The notes under the pieces were generated by a model. It had not been told where the DNA came from and did not search any database. It saw only the letters and a program-made list of their open reading frames with translations. The position numbers and the translations under genes are program-made. Below are positions 9,220 to 18,078 of a DNA stretch of 64,000 nucleotides, in pieces. This DNA comes from Chlamydiales bacterium (GTDB lineage: Bacteria > Chlamydiota > Chlamydiia > Chlamydiales > JAAKFR01): positions 1 to 64,000 of the forward strand of contig JACKPM010000006.1 in NCBI GenBank assembly GCA_024233495.1, in the 5' to 3' direction. Position 1 is the stretch's first letter; each line of letters opens with the position of its first letter.

Positions 9220-9453
9220 AATAACAATTAAACCTAAGCCAGCTATTGCTGTGAGAACTACCCCACCCAGCTCCTGCTAGCTTAGGATATAATGTACAAA
9301 ACCCTGGTCTGATCAGCACAAAAAGAGCAGTACTGAGAGCCAAGGTAGGCGCGAGCAATTGATAATAACTGATTATATTGAATAAGTCCATCTTTGGTGC
9401 ATTGTTGAATAAGTCAATCTCTGGAAGTCTTTTGGCTGATTTTATCCTCACTG
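9220..9453. other. Upstream flank shared with the intact ankyrin gene, plus possible IS end
   Basis: On the minus strand the stretch about 9230-9320 (GATCAGACCAGGG ... CTAAGCTAG ... AGGAGCTGG ... GTAGTTCT) matches 57998-58070 upstream of the intact ankyrin gene. Bases 9405-9450 (TTGAATAAGTC ... GGCTGATTTTATCCTCACTG) resemble 57919-57972. The latter is in the opposite orientation relative to the ankyrin gene, so it is probably an independent transposon-end remnant. A 90-codon open frame across this region looks spurious. Confidence 0.5.
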
Positions 9454-9615
9454 GCTGTGTTTCCAAAGTCTGGGAGTGAATTGAACCTTTTCCCCTTTTA
9501 CGATAGCGGCAAAGCCACGACCCTTTCGGGTGAACGCAGCCAGAGCTAGCGGTGCCTTGGCGCGCTAGTTTAAGGAACGAAACCTCGTATTACGCTCGGA
9601 CTTTGGAAACACAGC
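9454..9615. repeat. MITE C, full copy (left of F-box gene)
   Basis: About 162 bp, with terminal inverted repeats GCTGTGTTTCCAAAGTC / GACTTTGGAAACACAGC. It has no coding capacity. A second copy in the same orientation lies at 10856-11017, just after the F-box/WD40 gene, and partial copies lie near 6975 and at 60253. I see no clear target-site duplication. Confidence 0.88.
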
Positions 9616-9662
9616 CGGAATGTTTTTTCTTTTTTTCAATGCGTTATTCTAGAATACACTAT

Positions 9663-10886
9663 ATGAGCTCCCTTGGTTCGATCTCTGCCTCAGCAAATGC
9701 TTCTTGTGAGGGAAATTCAGTTGATCCTTTTGAATCTCTTCCCGATGAAGTTATTGCAAAAATTTTTAATCGTTGTGCCCTGTCAAAAATAGTGGAGCTC
9801 ATGGGCGTTAACAGACGATTTCTCTGGATAGTTAAGAGTCTACCTGTTTGGAGACTTCTATTTGAAAGAGCATGGATGGGACCATACCCAACAAGGTTAG
9901 ACTCTCAACGAGGTGCAGCTCATCAGTACTTCTGTCAATTACAGCTTTTAATAAATAGAGGCCAGCTTGGGAAGATCATATCAACAACTTCGCTTGTGCA
10001 GCATACAAGCCCAGCCCTCTGCTTAGTTGTTACTCCTGATTGGAAAATCATCTCAGGATCTGTCGACGGCACAATTAGGATTTTGGATGTAATTGGGAAG
10101 CAACTTGCTTGCTTTAGTGGACATGAAGGAAGGGTCCGCTCTATAGCCGTTACTCCTGATGGGACAAAAATCATCTCGGGATCTGCCGACGGCACAATTA
10201 GGATTTGGAATAGTGAAAATGGAGAACAAATTGCTTGCTTAATAGTACGCACAGGAAGGGTCCGCTCTGTAGCAGTTACTCCTGATGGGACAAAAATCAT
10301 CTTAACATCTGAGGAAAATACAATTAAGATTTTGGAAGTAACTGGGCAAGAGATTGCTTACTTAAAAGGATATACAGGAAGAGTCTGCTCTGTAGCTGTT
10401 ACTCCTGATGGGACAAAAATCATCTCGGGATCTAACGACAGCACAATTAGGATTTTGGATAGTGAAACTAGGGAGCAAATTGCTTGCTTTAGTGGACATG
10501 AAGGAAAGGTCCACTCTTTAGCTGTTACTCCTGATGGGACAAAAATCATCTCGGGATCTGACGACTGCACAATTAGGATTTTGGATATAACTGGGCAAGA
10601 GATTGCTTGCTTAAGAGGACATGAAGGCTGGGTCAAATCTGTAATCGTTACTCCTGATGGGACAAAAATCATCTCGGCATCTAGCGACAGTACAATTAGG
10701 ATTTGGGATAGTGAAACTGGAAAGCAAATTGCTTGCTTAAGAGGACATACAAGCTGGGTCAACTCTATAGCGCTTACTCCTGATGGGAAAATCCTCTCAG
10801 CATCTTCCGACCACACAATTAGGGTTCATGCCTACGATCCTGAGGCATTTGAACAGCTGTGTTTCCAAAATCTGGGAGTGAATTGA
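9663..10886 (+). CDS. F-box and WD40-repeat protein (eukaryote-like effector candidate)
   Basis: From the ATG at 9663 the protein has 407 residues. Residues about 22-71 form an F-box: SLPDEVIAKIF, then a leucine/valine core, then a PVWRLLFERAW end, matching the LPxEIxxxIF...LWRxL pattern. After a linker come seven WD40-like repeats (about residues 110-407), each with VTPDGTKIISGSxDxTIRI and a GH at the start, enough for one seven-bladed propeller. This is the architecture of eukaryotic SCF ubiquitin-ligase substrate receptors, so recruitment of host Skp1 after secretion is a reasonable inference. The frame stays open to 9552 inside MITE C; starts at 9639 or 9552 are possible, and no start has a strong ribosome-binding site. 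The stop codon lies within the downstream MITE C copy. Isolated gene, flanked by direct MITE C copies. Confidence 0.9.
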   Translation: MSSLGSISASANASCEGNSVDPFESLPDEVIAKIFNRCALSKIVELMGVNRRFLWIVKSLPVWRLLFERAWMGPYPTRLDSQRGAAHQYFCQLQLLINRGQLGKIISTTSLVQHTSPALCLVVTPDWKIISGSVDGTIRILDVIGKQLACFSGHEGRVRSIAVTPDGTKIISGSADGTIRIWNSENGEQIACLIVRTGRVRSVAVTPDGTKIILTSEENTIKILEVTGQEIAYLKGYTGRVCSVAVTPDGTKIISGSNDSTIRILDSETREQIACFSGHEGKVHSLAVTPDGTKIISGSDDCTIRILDITGQEIACLRGHEGWVKSVIVTPDGTKIISASSDSTIRIWDSETGKQIACLRGHTSWVNSIALTPDGKILSASSDHTIRVHAYDPEAFEQLCFQNLGVN

Positions 10887-11017
10887 GTCTTTTCCCCTTT
10901 TACGATAGCGGCAAAGCCACGACCCTTTCGGGTGAACGCAGCCAGAGCTAGTGATGCCTCGGCGCGCTAGTTTAAGGAACGAAACCTCATATTACGCTCG
11001 GACTTTGGAAACACAGC
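10856..11017. repeat. MITE C, full copy (right of F-box gene)
   Basis: About 162 bp, same orientation as the copy at 9454-9615 and nearly identical to it. Its first 30 bases are translated as the last codons and TGA stop of the F-box/WD40 gene. Confidence 0.88.
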
Positions 11018-11141
11018 CAAATGGGAAAGAAATTGAAGCCATCACCAAGCAGTGGTGATGCGCTAAACTCTTATTATAAATGACTTAGATGGAGTTGTCA
11101 TAAGATTTTCTCTGATGATAATCTCATCTAGAACACAAGGA

Positions 11142-11981
11142 CTACTGAGGAATGAGCATGGCTACAAACATCGCTGTGACGGTCCATAGAGAGATCAAGA
11201 ACATCTTCTTTGCCCACTTTTCTGTCTCTTTATCCTTTAGCCCTTTAAACGCTGTAAAGAGCCAAAGGGTTGAGAAAACGAGAGTTGCAACAAGATAGAT
11301 GCGACTTACTTGTGGTGCAAGAGAGAGCCCGAGCAGCATGAAGAGCGCCACATAGAGAATCATTTGCATCTTGGTCGCTTGAATCCCCTTTTGGATGGGA
11401 TGGACAGGAAGCCCCGCCTGCTTATAGTCATTGAGGCGGAAAAGGGCAATCGCAAAGAAGTGGGGCATTTGCCATACAATCAAGAGAGCAAAGAGTGAGA
11501 GAGCGTAAATGTCAAGCCTTCCACTCATGGCGCAATAACCCACTACAGGAGGCACAGCACCAGCTAGACTCCCAACAAGGGTGCCGTAGTGCGTTCTTCT
11601 TTTAAAAAAGCCGTAGAGAATAATGTAGCTCACATAACCAAAAAGGGCGATGCAAATCGTGAGCGTGTTAGTCGCGAGTAAAAAGAGAAAACCTAAGGCG
11701 CCAAGAGCAGCAGAGAGAAGTAGCGCCTTTGAAACAGAAATTGTCCCAAGCGCGAATGGACGGTTTTTGGTGCGCTCCATCAACTTGTCTAGATTGCGAT
11801 CAATATAGTTATTCAAAATGCAGGAGGAAGCGATAAGAAATGAGAGACCGCAAAGTGTGCACAGGAAGAGAAAGGGAGCGAAGTAGGTAGCTGCAAGAGC
11901 AAAGCCTCCTGCAATGGTGATCACATTGCCCAAAATAATGCCAGGCTTTGTGAGAAGCGTATACGTTTTTAGTGCATCCAA
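11142..11981 (-). CDS. cyoE: Protoheme IX farnesyltransferase (heme O synthase)
   Basis: Membrane enzyme of the UbiA prenyltransferase family that converts heme B to heme O for the adjacent quinol oxidase. The protein has 279 residues and about eight or nine hydrophobic segments. The first aspartate-rich site is NNYIDRNLDKLMERTKNRP (near residues 57-75), and a second polar loop holds RLNDYKQAGLPV. It starts 13 bases inside cyoD and is the last gene of cyoABCDE. Confidence 0.94.
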   Translation of the reverse strand: MDALKTYTLLTKPGIILGNVITIAGGFALAATYFAPFLFLCTLCGLSFLIASSCILNNYIDRNLDKLMERTKNRPFALGTISVSKALLLSAALGALGFLFLLATNTLTICIALFGYVSYIILYGFFKRRTHYGTLVGSLAGAVPPVVGYCAMSGRLDIYALSLFALLIVWQMPHFFAIALFRLNDYKQAGLPVHPIQKGIQATKMQMILYVALFMLLGLSLAPQVSRIYLVATLVFSTLWLFTAFKGLKDKETEKWAKKMFLISLWTVTAMFVAMLIPQ

Positions 11982-12292
11982 GGCATCACCCTATGTTTGA
12001 GTCCAAACATGATCCAAAGTGTTCCTAGCACCACAATCGCAACAACAAGAAGCATGAAACCGAAGAGAATAAGGTTCCAGTGCTTTTTCGACTCTTGCCC
12101 AAGGTGAAGGAAAAAAATGAGCTGTGTGACAAATTGCGCAAGAGCCAAAACGAGAATGAAAGAGGGTCCATCCACTTTTTTTGCCCACACAAGATAAAAC
12201 GCTGTGAGGGTAAAAAATAGGGAGAGGCCATACCCAATCCAATAAGATGAGAGACTTCCTTCCCACTCTTCTTCTTGTTCATGCTCTTTCAT
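11969..12292 (-). CDS. cyoD: Cytochrome bo quinol oxidase subunit IV
   Basis: Small accessory subunit with three membrane segments, 107 residues from the ATG at 12292 (MKEHEQEEEWEG). I prefer this start because it overlaps the end of cyoC by 4 bases and gives the usual subunit IV length; the longer open frame from 12355 only adds residues lying within cyoC. The sequence YWIGYGLSLFFTLTAF and a FFLHLG segment are typical of COX4/CyoD-type proteins. Confidence 0.88.
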   Translation of the reverse strand: MKEHEQEEEWEGSLSSYWIGYGLSLFFTLTAFYLVWAKKVDGPSFILVLALAQFVTQLIFFLHLGQESKKHWNLILFGFMLLVVAIVVLGTLWIMFGLKHRVMPWMH

Positions 12293-12873
12293 AGAACCCC
12301 CATGAGGTAGACAACGGAGAAGATGAAGATCCAGACAATATCTAAGAAGTGCCAAAAAAGGCCAAAACAGGTGAGCCGCCTAAAGTTGTTTGAGGTGATT
12401 CCCTGCTTGGCGATGAGCCACCCTGAAAAAATCATCCAGATCATTCCCACTGTGATGTGGCAGCCGTGTGTCGCTACAAGCGTGAAGTAAGAGGAGAGGA
12501 AGGCGCTTTTAGCCCAGCTGTTCCCCTCTTGCACAAAGTGCGTAAACTCGGTGATTTCCATCCACAAAAAGGCAGCACCTAAAATGAAAGTGAGTGCGAG
12601 CCAAAAGAGCACTTTCCCTCTCTTCTTATAATGTGCAGCAAGACGAGAGAGACCACAGGTAAAGCTACTAGTAAGAAGAACAAGCGTCTCCCAAAGAGCG
12701 AGTGGCAGCGAAAAGAGCTCCTGTGTTGTGGGCCCCATAAATGCGTGGCTATGCAAGACGATGTAAGTGGCGAAGAGCGTGCCAAAAAGCACACAGTCAG
12801 TCATGAGGTAGACCCAAAAACCGAAAAGAACGCGGTTGTAGTGTGCGTGGTCAGTTACGATTGCTTTGCTCAT
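12289..12873 (-). CDS. cyoC: Cytochrome bo quinol oxidase subunit III
   Basis: Haem-copper oxidase subunit III, 194 residues with five hydrophobic segments. Recognisable parts are the FWVYLMTDCVLFGTLFATY N-terminal helix, SFTCGLSRLAA, and THGCHITVGMIWMIF, followed by the FWHFLDIVWIFIFSVVYL end. The start overlaps the end of cyoB by 23 bases. Part of the cyoABCDE operon. Confidence 0.93.
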   Translation of the reverse strand: MSKAIVTDHAHYNRVLFGFWVYLMTDCVLFGTLFATYIVLHSHAFMGPTTQELFSLPLALWETLVLLTSSFTCGLSRLAAHYKKRGKVLFWLALTFILGAAFLWMEITEFTHFVQEGNSWAKSAFLSSYFTLVATHGCHITVGMIWMIFSGWLIAKQGITSNNFRRLTCFGLFWHFLDIVWIFIFSVVYLMGVL

Positions 12874-14818
12874 ACCTCTCCAACTCTTGTGCGGTCAACG
12901 TATACTCCACATTCTCTTGTGCAAGACGAATCATCATGCAGATGATCACACCTGCAAGGCCAACTGGTAGAAGCCACCACATCTGCCAAATAAAGCCAAA
13001 ACCAATCGCAAAGGCAAAACAGGAGATAAAGAAGCCCATTGGCGTATCTTTTGGCATGTGAATATCTTTGTAAACAGGCTTCTCTTTTCGCTTATGTTTT
13101 TTCTCCCACCAGTCATCTCTGTCGTGCACTGTGGGCGTCACCGCAAAATTGTAGAAGGGAGGGGGAGATGAGACCGACCACTCAAGCGTGCGTCCATCCC
13201 ACGGATCCCCTGTCGTATCGCGGTACTTCTCCCGATTTTTGATGCTCAAAACAAGCTGCAACACCTGCACGGCTAGGCCACACGCAATCACGGCACCACC
13301 ACATGCAGCGATGATGAAAAGTGGCTGCCAACCCGTTGAGGCTTCATAGTGATTGAGACGGCGCGTTGCACCCATCAAGCCCAAAATGTAGAGCGGCATA
13401 AACGCGAGCATAAAGCCACCAAACCAAAGCCAAAATGCCCACTGCCCCAACCGCTCATCGAGCTTGAAACCGGCAATCTTCGGAAACCAATAGGTATAGG
13501 CCGAAAAGAAGCCAAATACCACACCACCAATGATGACTGAATGAAAATGGGCTACTAAAAAGAGGCTGTTGTGCATCTGAAAATCAACAGGTGGAATGGA
13601 AAGCAATACGCCCGCGAGTCCTCCAACAGTGAAAATCAGCACAAATGCTAAAAACCACAACATCGGCGTCTTGAAGACGAGGTGACCGCGGCACTGTGTG
13701 AAGAGCCAGTTGAACACTTTTACCCCGGTGGGTACTGCAATGGCCATGGTCATAATGCCAAAGAAGCCATTGATCGCAGGTGTTGCTCCCATGGTGAAAA
13801 AGTGGTGGAGCCACACGATAAAGGAGAGAAAGGTGATTGCAACAATTGCCCAAACCATTGAGACATAACCAAAAAGACGCTTATGAGAAAACGTTGCCAC
13901 AATCTCTGAAAAGACTCCAAATATGGGTAGGATCAAGATATAGACTTCAGGGTGTCCCCACGCCCAAATCAAGTTGACATAGAGCATGGGATTTCCACCT
14001 GCCTCTGAGGTGAAAAAGTGCATGCCCATGGTGCGGTCTAGAGTGAGCAACCCAAGCGTTGCAGTCAAAATAGGGAAAGCAAACATGATCAAGATCATGG
14101 AAGCTAAGCAACTCCACACAAAAATCGGCATCTTCATCATGGTCATACCAGGAGCACGCATGCGCAGTGTAGTGACAAGGAAGTTAATCCCTGAAAACAA
14201 ACTCCCTAGACCGGCAATCTGCACACTCCAGATCCAGTAGTCCACTCCTTCGGCAGGGCTATATTCCAAACCAGAGAGTGGTGGATAAGCAAGCCAGCCT
14301 GTGCCCGAAAAACTTCCTACAACAAGGGAGAGGTTGACAAAGACGGCTCCCATAGCAAAGAGCCAGAAGCTCACAGAGTTGAGAAAAGGAAAGGCGACAT
14401 CACGCGCTCCTATCTGGAGTGGAATCACAAGGTTGAAGAGGGCAAAAACAATTCCCATTCCCACAAAGAAGATCATTGTGGTGCCGTGAGCGGTAAAGAT
14501 TTGCTGGAAGTGCTCGGCGCCCAAATAGCCTTGCGACTCCCCAACTGCCATCGCCTGTTGTGCACGCATCATGAAGGCGTCGATGAGCCCCTTAACTAAC
14601 ATAAGGCCTGCCACAACAAGGTACATCACCCCAATCTTTTTCGCATCAACCGAGCAGAGCCAATCCTTCCATAACCACGTCCACTTCTTCTTGTAAGTGA
14701 GGAGACAAACTAAAAGAACAGCGACAAGCCCCATAGAGACACCCGCCCCATACTCAATGGGATCGTGCTTCAACACTTCAGTTGTGAGGCGTCCAAGAAA
14801 GGGGTTAGACATCTGCAT
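12851..14818 (-). CDS. cyoB: Cytochrome bo quinol oxidase subunit I
   Basis: Catalytic haem-copper subunit that reduces oxygen to water and pumps protons, 655 residues. The metal ligands are visible: the low-spin haem histidine in FTAHGTTMIFF; the CuB histidine and cross-linked tyrosine in WAWGHPEVYIL; the two CuB histidines in VWLHHFFTMG; and haem histidines in VAHFHSVIIGG. It has the additional membrane segments of bo-type oxidases at both ends. It starts 14 bases inside cyoA. Confidence 0.96.
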   Translation of the reverse strand: MQMSNPFLGRLTTEVLKHDPIEYGAGVSMGLVAVLLVCLLTYKKKWTWLWKDWLCSVDAKKIGVMYLVVAGLMLVKGLIDAFMMRAQQAMAVGESQGYLGAEHFQQIFTAHGTTMIFFVGMGIVFALFNLVIPLQIGARDVAFPFLNSVSFWLFAMGAVFVNLSLVVGSFSGTGWLAYPPLSGLEYSPAEGVDYWIWSVQIAGLGSLFSGINFLVTTLRMRAPGMTMMKMPIFVWSCLASMILIMFAFPILTATLGLLTLDRTMGMHFFTSEAGGNPMLYVNLIWAWGHPEVYILILPIFGVFSEIVATFSHKRLFGYVSMVWAIVAITFLSFIVWLHHFFTMGATPAINGFFGIMTMAIAVPTGVKVFNWLFTQCRGHLVFKTPMLWFLAFVLIFTVGGLAGVLLSIPPVDFQMHNSLFLVAHFHSVIIGGVVFGFFSAYTYWFPKIAGFKLDERLGQWAFWLWFGGFMLAFMPLYILGLMGATRRLNHYEASTGWQPLFIIAACGGAVIACGLAVQVLQLVLSIKNREKYRDTTGDPWDGRTLEWSVSSPPPFYNFAVTPTVHDRDDWWEKKHKRKEKPVYKDIHMPKDTPMGFFISCFAFAIGFGFIWQMWWLLPVGLAGVIICMMIRLAQENVEYTLTAQELERYEQSNRN

Positions 14819-15680
14819 CCTCGCGGGGTTTTAAATATTGTTCGATAATCTGGTCAAACAACGTTACATCTCTAAGCCGATATATATGAGGTGGTACATA
14901 CTCGCTTGGCTCAGCTAGCTTCTTGTATGATCTCCAGTCGAGCTGATCGTGCGAACGCCTCCCCTCTTTGAGCCACTTTTGGAAATCGCTCTCTGAGACC
15001 GCTTCAGCAGTGAAATTCATTCCTGCAAATCCCTTCCCGCTCAAGTTGGCTGATGAGCCACGGAATTTCCCCTCTTTGTCAGACATGATGTGCAGCTCAG
15101 TGCGCATCTTGGGCATCGCGAAGATTTGCCCACTGAGCGAGGGAATCCAAAACGAGTTCATCGGCGCTTCAGCTGTGATTACAAAGTTGATCGGTGTATC
15201 TGTCGGGAATTGGAAATAATTGACCGAAGCGACGCCATGGTCTGGATAGAGAAAAAGCCACTTCCAGTTAAGCGCCACCACCTCAATGGTGACAGGCTTA
15301 TTTGTTGAGGCAATAGATTTGTAAGGATCGAGCTTATGCGTCTCCCTCCAAGTGATCACAGATAAAATAGCAATGATCACAAAGGGAACGCCCCACCACA
15401 ACACCTCTAAAAACCAGTTATTGTCCCAATCAGGGGCGTAGTTGGCTTTGTTGTTGTCTTTGTGGTAGCGCCATGCAAAGACAAAAGTGAGTACAAAAAC
15501 AGGAATCACTACGATCAACATGAGAAGCGTAGCAAAAACTAAGATGTTACGCTCTTTAATCGCAATCAACCCATCGGGGTGTATGACAGAAATTTTGTTG
15601 CTCCAGAAAAAGAGGGTAGTAATGAGTAACAACCCAACAGAGAGCAAAATGACGTATATGATTTGGTGCTTTCTATTCAT
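14805..15680 (-). CDS. cyoA: Cytochrome bo quinol oxidase subunit II
   Basis: Subunit II of the quinol oxidase, 291 residues. Two N-terminal membrane helices are followed by a periplasmic cupredoxin-like domain (ALNWKWLFLYPDHGVASVN; PMNSFWIPSLSGQIFAMPKM). The CuA ligand cysteines (CxxxC) of cytochrome c oxidases are absent, which points to quinol as electron donor. Unlike E. coli CyoA there is no cysteine in the first helix, so it is probably not a lipoprotein. First gene of the operon. Confidence 0.94.
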   Translation of the reverse strand: MNRKHQIIYVILLSVGLLLITTLFFWSNKISVIHPDGLIAIKERNILVFATLLMLIVVIPVFVLTFVFAWRYHKDNNKANYAPDWDNNWFLEVLWWGVPFVIIAILSVITWRETHKLDPYKSIASTNKPVTIEVVALNWKWLFLYPDHGVASVNYFQFPTDTPINFVITAEAPMNSFWIPSLSGQIFAMPKMRTELHIMSDKEGKFRGSSANLSGKGFAGMNFTAEAVSESDFQKWLKEGRRSHDQLDWRSYKKLAEPSEYVPPHIYRLRDVTLFDQIIEQYLKPREDADV

Positions 15681-15730
15681 CCTAGATTTGGATCTTCATG
15701 AAAGCCCTATCAGATGTCAAGCTTCTTTTT

Positions 15731-15976
15731 TTATTCTTCTACGACCTTTGGTGCATTTTGAGCCCCATGCGCAAGCAGAGCACCTCCTACCGATGCCATT
15801 GCAAGCGCAATAAGTGAGAGAGTTAATGTTCCCCCTAGACCAACTTGAGCTGTTCCAATCGCCTGCTTTGCCACAAAAGCGGTAAGTACGACCAAAGCTA
15901 CTGCCACCACCACACTAGCTATTCCTGCAACAATCTGTCCGGGCTGTTGCGCCCCACAACAATTTCCACACTGCAT
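15731..15976 (-). CDS. Small Inc-like membrane protein
   Basis: 81 residues. The N-terminus is cysteine-rich (MQCGNCCGAQQPGQ), followed by two long hydrophobic segments separated by a short polar turn (about residues 15-38 and 46-70). The two-lobed hydrophobic profile is that of chlamydial inclusion-membrane proteins, but the family is defined by profile rather than sequence, so this is inference. It is adjacent (sharing one base) to another protein of the same design at 15976-16209; they look like tandem relatives. Confidence 0.6.
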   Translation of the reverse strand: MQCGNCCGAQQPGQIVAGIASVVVAVALVVLTAFVAKQAIGTAQVGLGGTLTLSLIALAMASVGGALLAHGAQNAPKVVEE

Positions 15977-16209
15977 TATGACCTCTCCGGCTCCCTAGTA
16001 AGTAAGATTGCAGCTGCGACTGCTGCTACTAGAGCCGTCACACCACAAATCACTGCTATTTTATAGTTTTGATGCCCAGCAATCGTGCCCGATGCACAGA
16101 GTGCTGCAAAAACAACAAGAGCAGCTGTAGCGCCAAGAAAGAAGAGCCCCTGTGCTTGATAACAACGGGCGTCAGCAACAGTTAAATTTGAACATTTACA
16201 ATATTCCAT
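15976..16209 (-). CDS. Small Inc-like membrane protein
   Basis: 77 residues, starting MEYCKCSNLTVADARC, with two hydrophobic segments (about residues 20-42 and 49-69) and a charged tail REPERS. It shares one base with the next gene, also a short cysteine-starting protein with two hydrophobic lobes. No specific function recognised; an inclusion-membrane role is inferred only from the hydrophobic profile. A purine-rich GGAGGATAAGGATGG precedes the start. Confidence 0.6.
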   Translation of the reverse strand: MEYCKCSNLTVADARCYQAQGLFFLGATAALVVFAALCASGTIAGHQNYKIAVICGVTALVAAVAAAILLTREPERS

Positions 16210-16248
16210 CCTTATCCTCCCTGAATGAAGGGTATAATAATATTAAAA

Positions 16249-18078
16249 TCAATGATTTATTGCCATCCAATTCGTCATCGTTTGCTCTAGTTTCAGCCGT
16301 AGTTCAACCGCCTGCTCCTTAGAAGGCCCTCGCCAAACAAGACAAAAAGTGGGGGAGGCTGTTGATTTCAAAAAGCAGGTTGCCGCGTCAAGAGAGTCGG
16401 TAAGCTCAGCAATTTCTTTTTGAAATGAGGGATCAGAAGCAGAGATGACAGCGTAGAAGTCATCATCCTCTTCAATTCTAATTGAATAATTTTCATATAC
16501 TTCGGTATCTATGAGCATAAGAAAAAGTTTTTGAAGCACTTCTGCTGGCAATATGCTGCGCATAACGACAGGCTCAATATTGTAGAAAAATTCTTCAAGA
16601 ATGAAGGCATTATCTTGCGCTACCTCTTGCAAAAGTTCACTCAGCTGGGTGAAAAGTTCTGTCTCCTTGGAGAGAATGCCGCCGTTGTAGTCACGAAACT
16701 CACCAATAATCCGCTTGAGCTCTTTTGCAACTTCTCTGCGCGCCTTGTTGAGGTCGACGCTATGGTCTTGACGCAAAAAGGAGCTTTTTAAGATGAACAA
16801 ACGGAAAACGGTGGCGTGCTTTGGGTATTTCTTGCGCAAACTTCCGACGGTTTTCACCCGGTTGATTTGGCATTCAAGGAAAGAGGCTTTCTGCTGTAAA
16901 TGGCGCAAAATCGGCTTTAAACTCAAGCAGATCACCAAAAATTCGAGCTTCTCTTCTGACTGCTCGTTGAAGTTGATGATCACTTGCGGCAGGTCACGCA
17001 CAAAACGGAGTTGCCCTGATAGCGTTACGATGTCTCTCATGATCTCCTCTTCATTTTGCGACATAAAGATGGGATTGAGACGCGTCTCGATGCAGTTTTT
17101 TATCTCTGAGTGGAGTTCCCTTTTTAGGGTGCGCTCATCGTCTAAGGTGATTCCTCCTTTTCGCTCTATCTCAAGATACATTAACTCGTGTTGTTCTGAG
17201 ACATACGACCCCTCCACCATCTGTACTTTAGGAATAAGTGAGTTGATCGCGTGTAAGATGTGACGGGAAAGCAAAATCTCGTTGTCTTTGAGAAAGCTGA
17301 CACCAATCGCAATCCCTAAAACGCGCCGCCCATTCACATTTGTACGCAAAAGCTTTGTGCTGATGTAGCGTCTATCTGGAAAGTTGGTTAATGCGCGTTG
17401 CAGCGCTCTTTTGAACAAGTAGTGGACACAGATCAGCTTGCTGAGGTGGCGGAAGGTTCGCTGCTGTTTAAATGCCTCCGTGCAATGCACAAGAAAGTGC
17501 TGCATATGGGAAAGCACATCCAAGTCGAACTCATCGGGGCGATGCTGAATGAGCGAAATGATATTTTCCTGAATGAGTGTTACCTTATTGTCATGTGAAA
17601 GCCCCTTTGTTTCCAAAAGACGCGTCGCATGATAGGGAGAATGGATCCCAAGCAAAATCTCCCGCTCGACAATAGGAAGATTTTTTTCCAAAAGTTCGAG
17701 TTCTTTTTTTGTCCGCACCTCAATCATGATCTCCCCACTAAGATAGAGCTCAGACCCCACTTGTGGCAGTGTAAAATCGACAGCGCACTGTAGCAACACA
17801 TTGAGCCGCCTCCCTGGAATAAGCCAATGGCTAATCATCTCATAGAAGAAGCGGTACGCTCCTTGCCGAAAAGGAGCGCATAAGAAGAAAGAAATGTGAA
17901 ACGGCACCTCACACAAAGGAGTCCAACATACGGCGGGAAGGAAGTCTCGAAAGTGTTCCTCACCAAGAAAAAAGGTGGGCGGAAACATATGCATGAGCAT
18001 GCGCTCAACAGCTTTCACCGAATAGGAATTCTTCCCAGAATCAAAGGGCGTAGCAATCTGCGGATAGTGGTTCTTCAT
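16249..18078 (-). CDS. Large conserved hypothetical protein
   Basis: 609 residues, soluble looking, with no signal peptide or clear membrane segment and no motif I recognise. It has many charged helical stretches (for example SKETELFTQLSELLQEVAQD) and a C-terminus with CLVWRGPSKEQAVELRLKLEQT. Its start lies 38 bases inside the end of the aspartokinase gene, so the two are probably co-expressed. The compact overlap and long intact frame argue for a real gene. It may be a lineage-specific chlamydial protein. Confidence 0.75.
   Translation of the reverse strand: MKNHYPQIATPFDSGKNSYSVKAVERMLMHMFPPTFFLGEEHFRDFLPAVCWTPLCEVPFHISFFLCAPFRQGAYRFFYEMISHWLIPGRRLNVLLQCAVDFTLPQVGSELYLSGEIMIEVRTKKELELLEKNLPIVEREILLGIHSPYHATRLLETKGLSHDNKVTLIQENIISLIQHRPDEFDLDVLSHMQHFLVHCTEAFKQQRTFRHLSKLICVHYLFKRALQRALTNFPDRRYISTKLLRTNVNGRRVLGIAIGVSFLKDNEILLSRHILHAINSLIPKVQMVEGSYVSEQHELMYLEIERKGGITLDDERTLKRELHSEIKNCIETRLNPIFMSQNEEEIMRDIVTLSGQLRFVRDLPQVIINFNEQSEEKLEFLVICLSLKPILRHLQQKASFLECQINRVKTVGSLRKKYPKHATVFRLFILKSSFLRQDHSVDLNKARREVAKELKRIIGEFRDYNGGILSKETELFTQLSELLQEVAQDNAFILEEFFYNIEPVVMRSILPAEVLQKLFLMLIDTEVYENYSIRIEEDDDFYAVISASDPSFQKEIAELTDSLDAATCFLKSTASPTFCLVWRGPSKEQAVELRLKLEQTMTNWMAINH

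Noticed and set aside
9194..9466. 90-codon frame with hydrophobic stretch upstream of the decayed ankyrin gene
   Set aside because: It begins within a MITE C end and crosses the promoter region shared with the intact paralogue, so it is unlikely to be coding.
9931..10820. Antisense frames opposite the WD40 repeats
   Set aside because: They follow the repeat periodicity of the WD40 gene and have no start signals.
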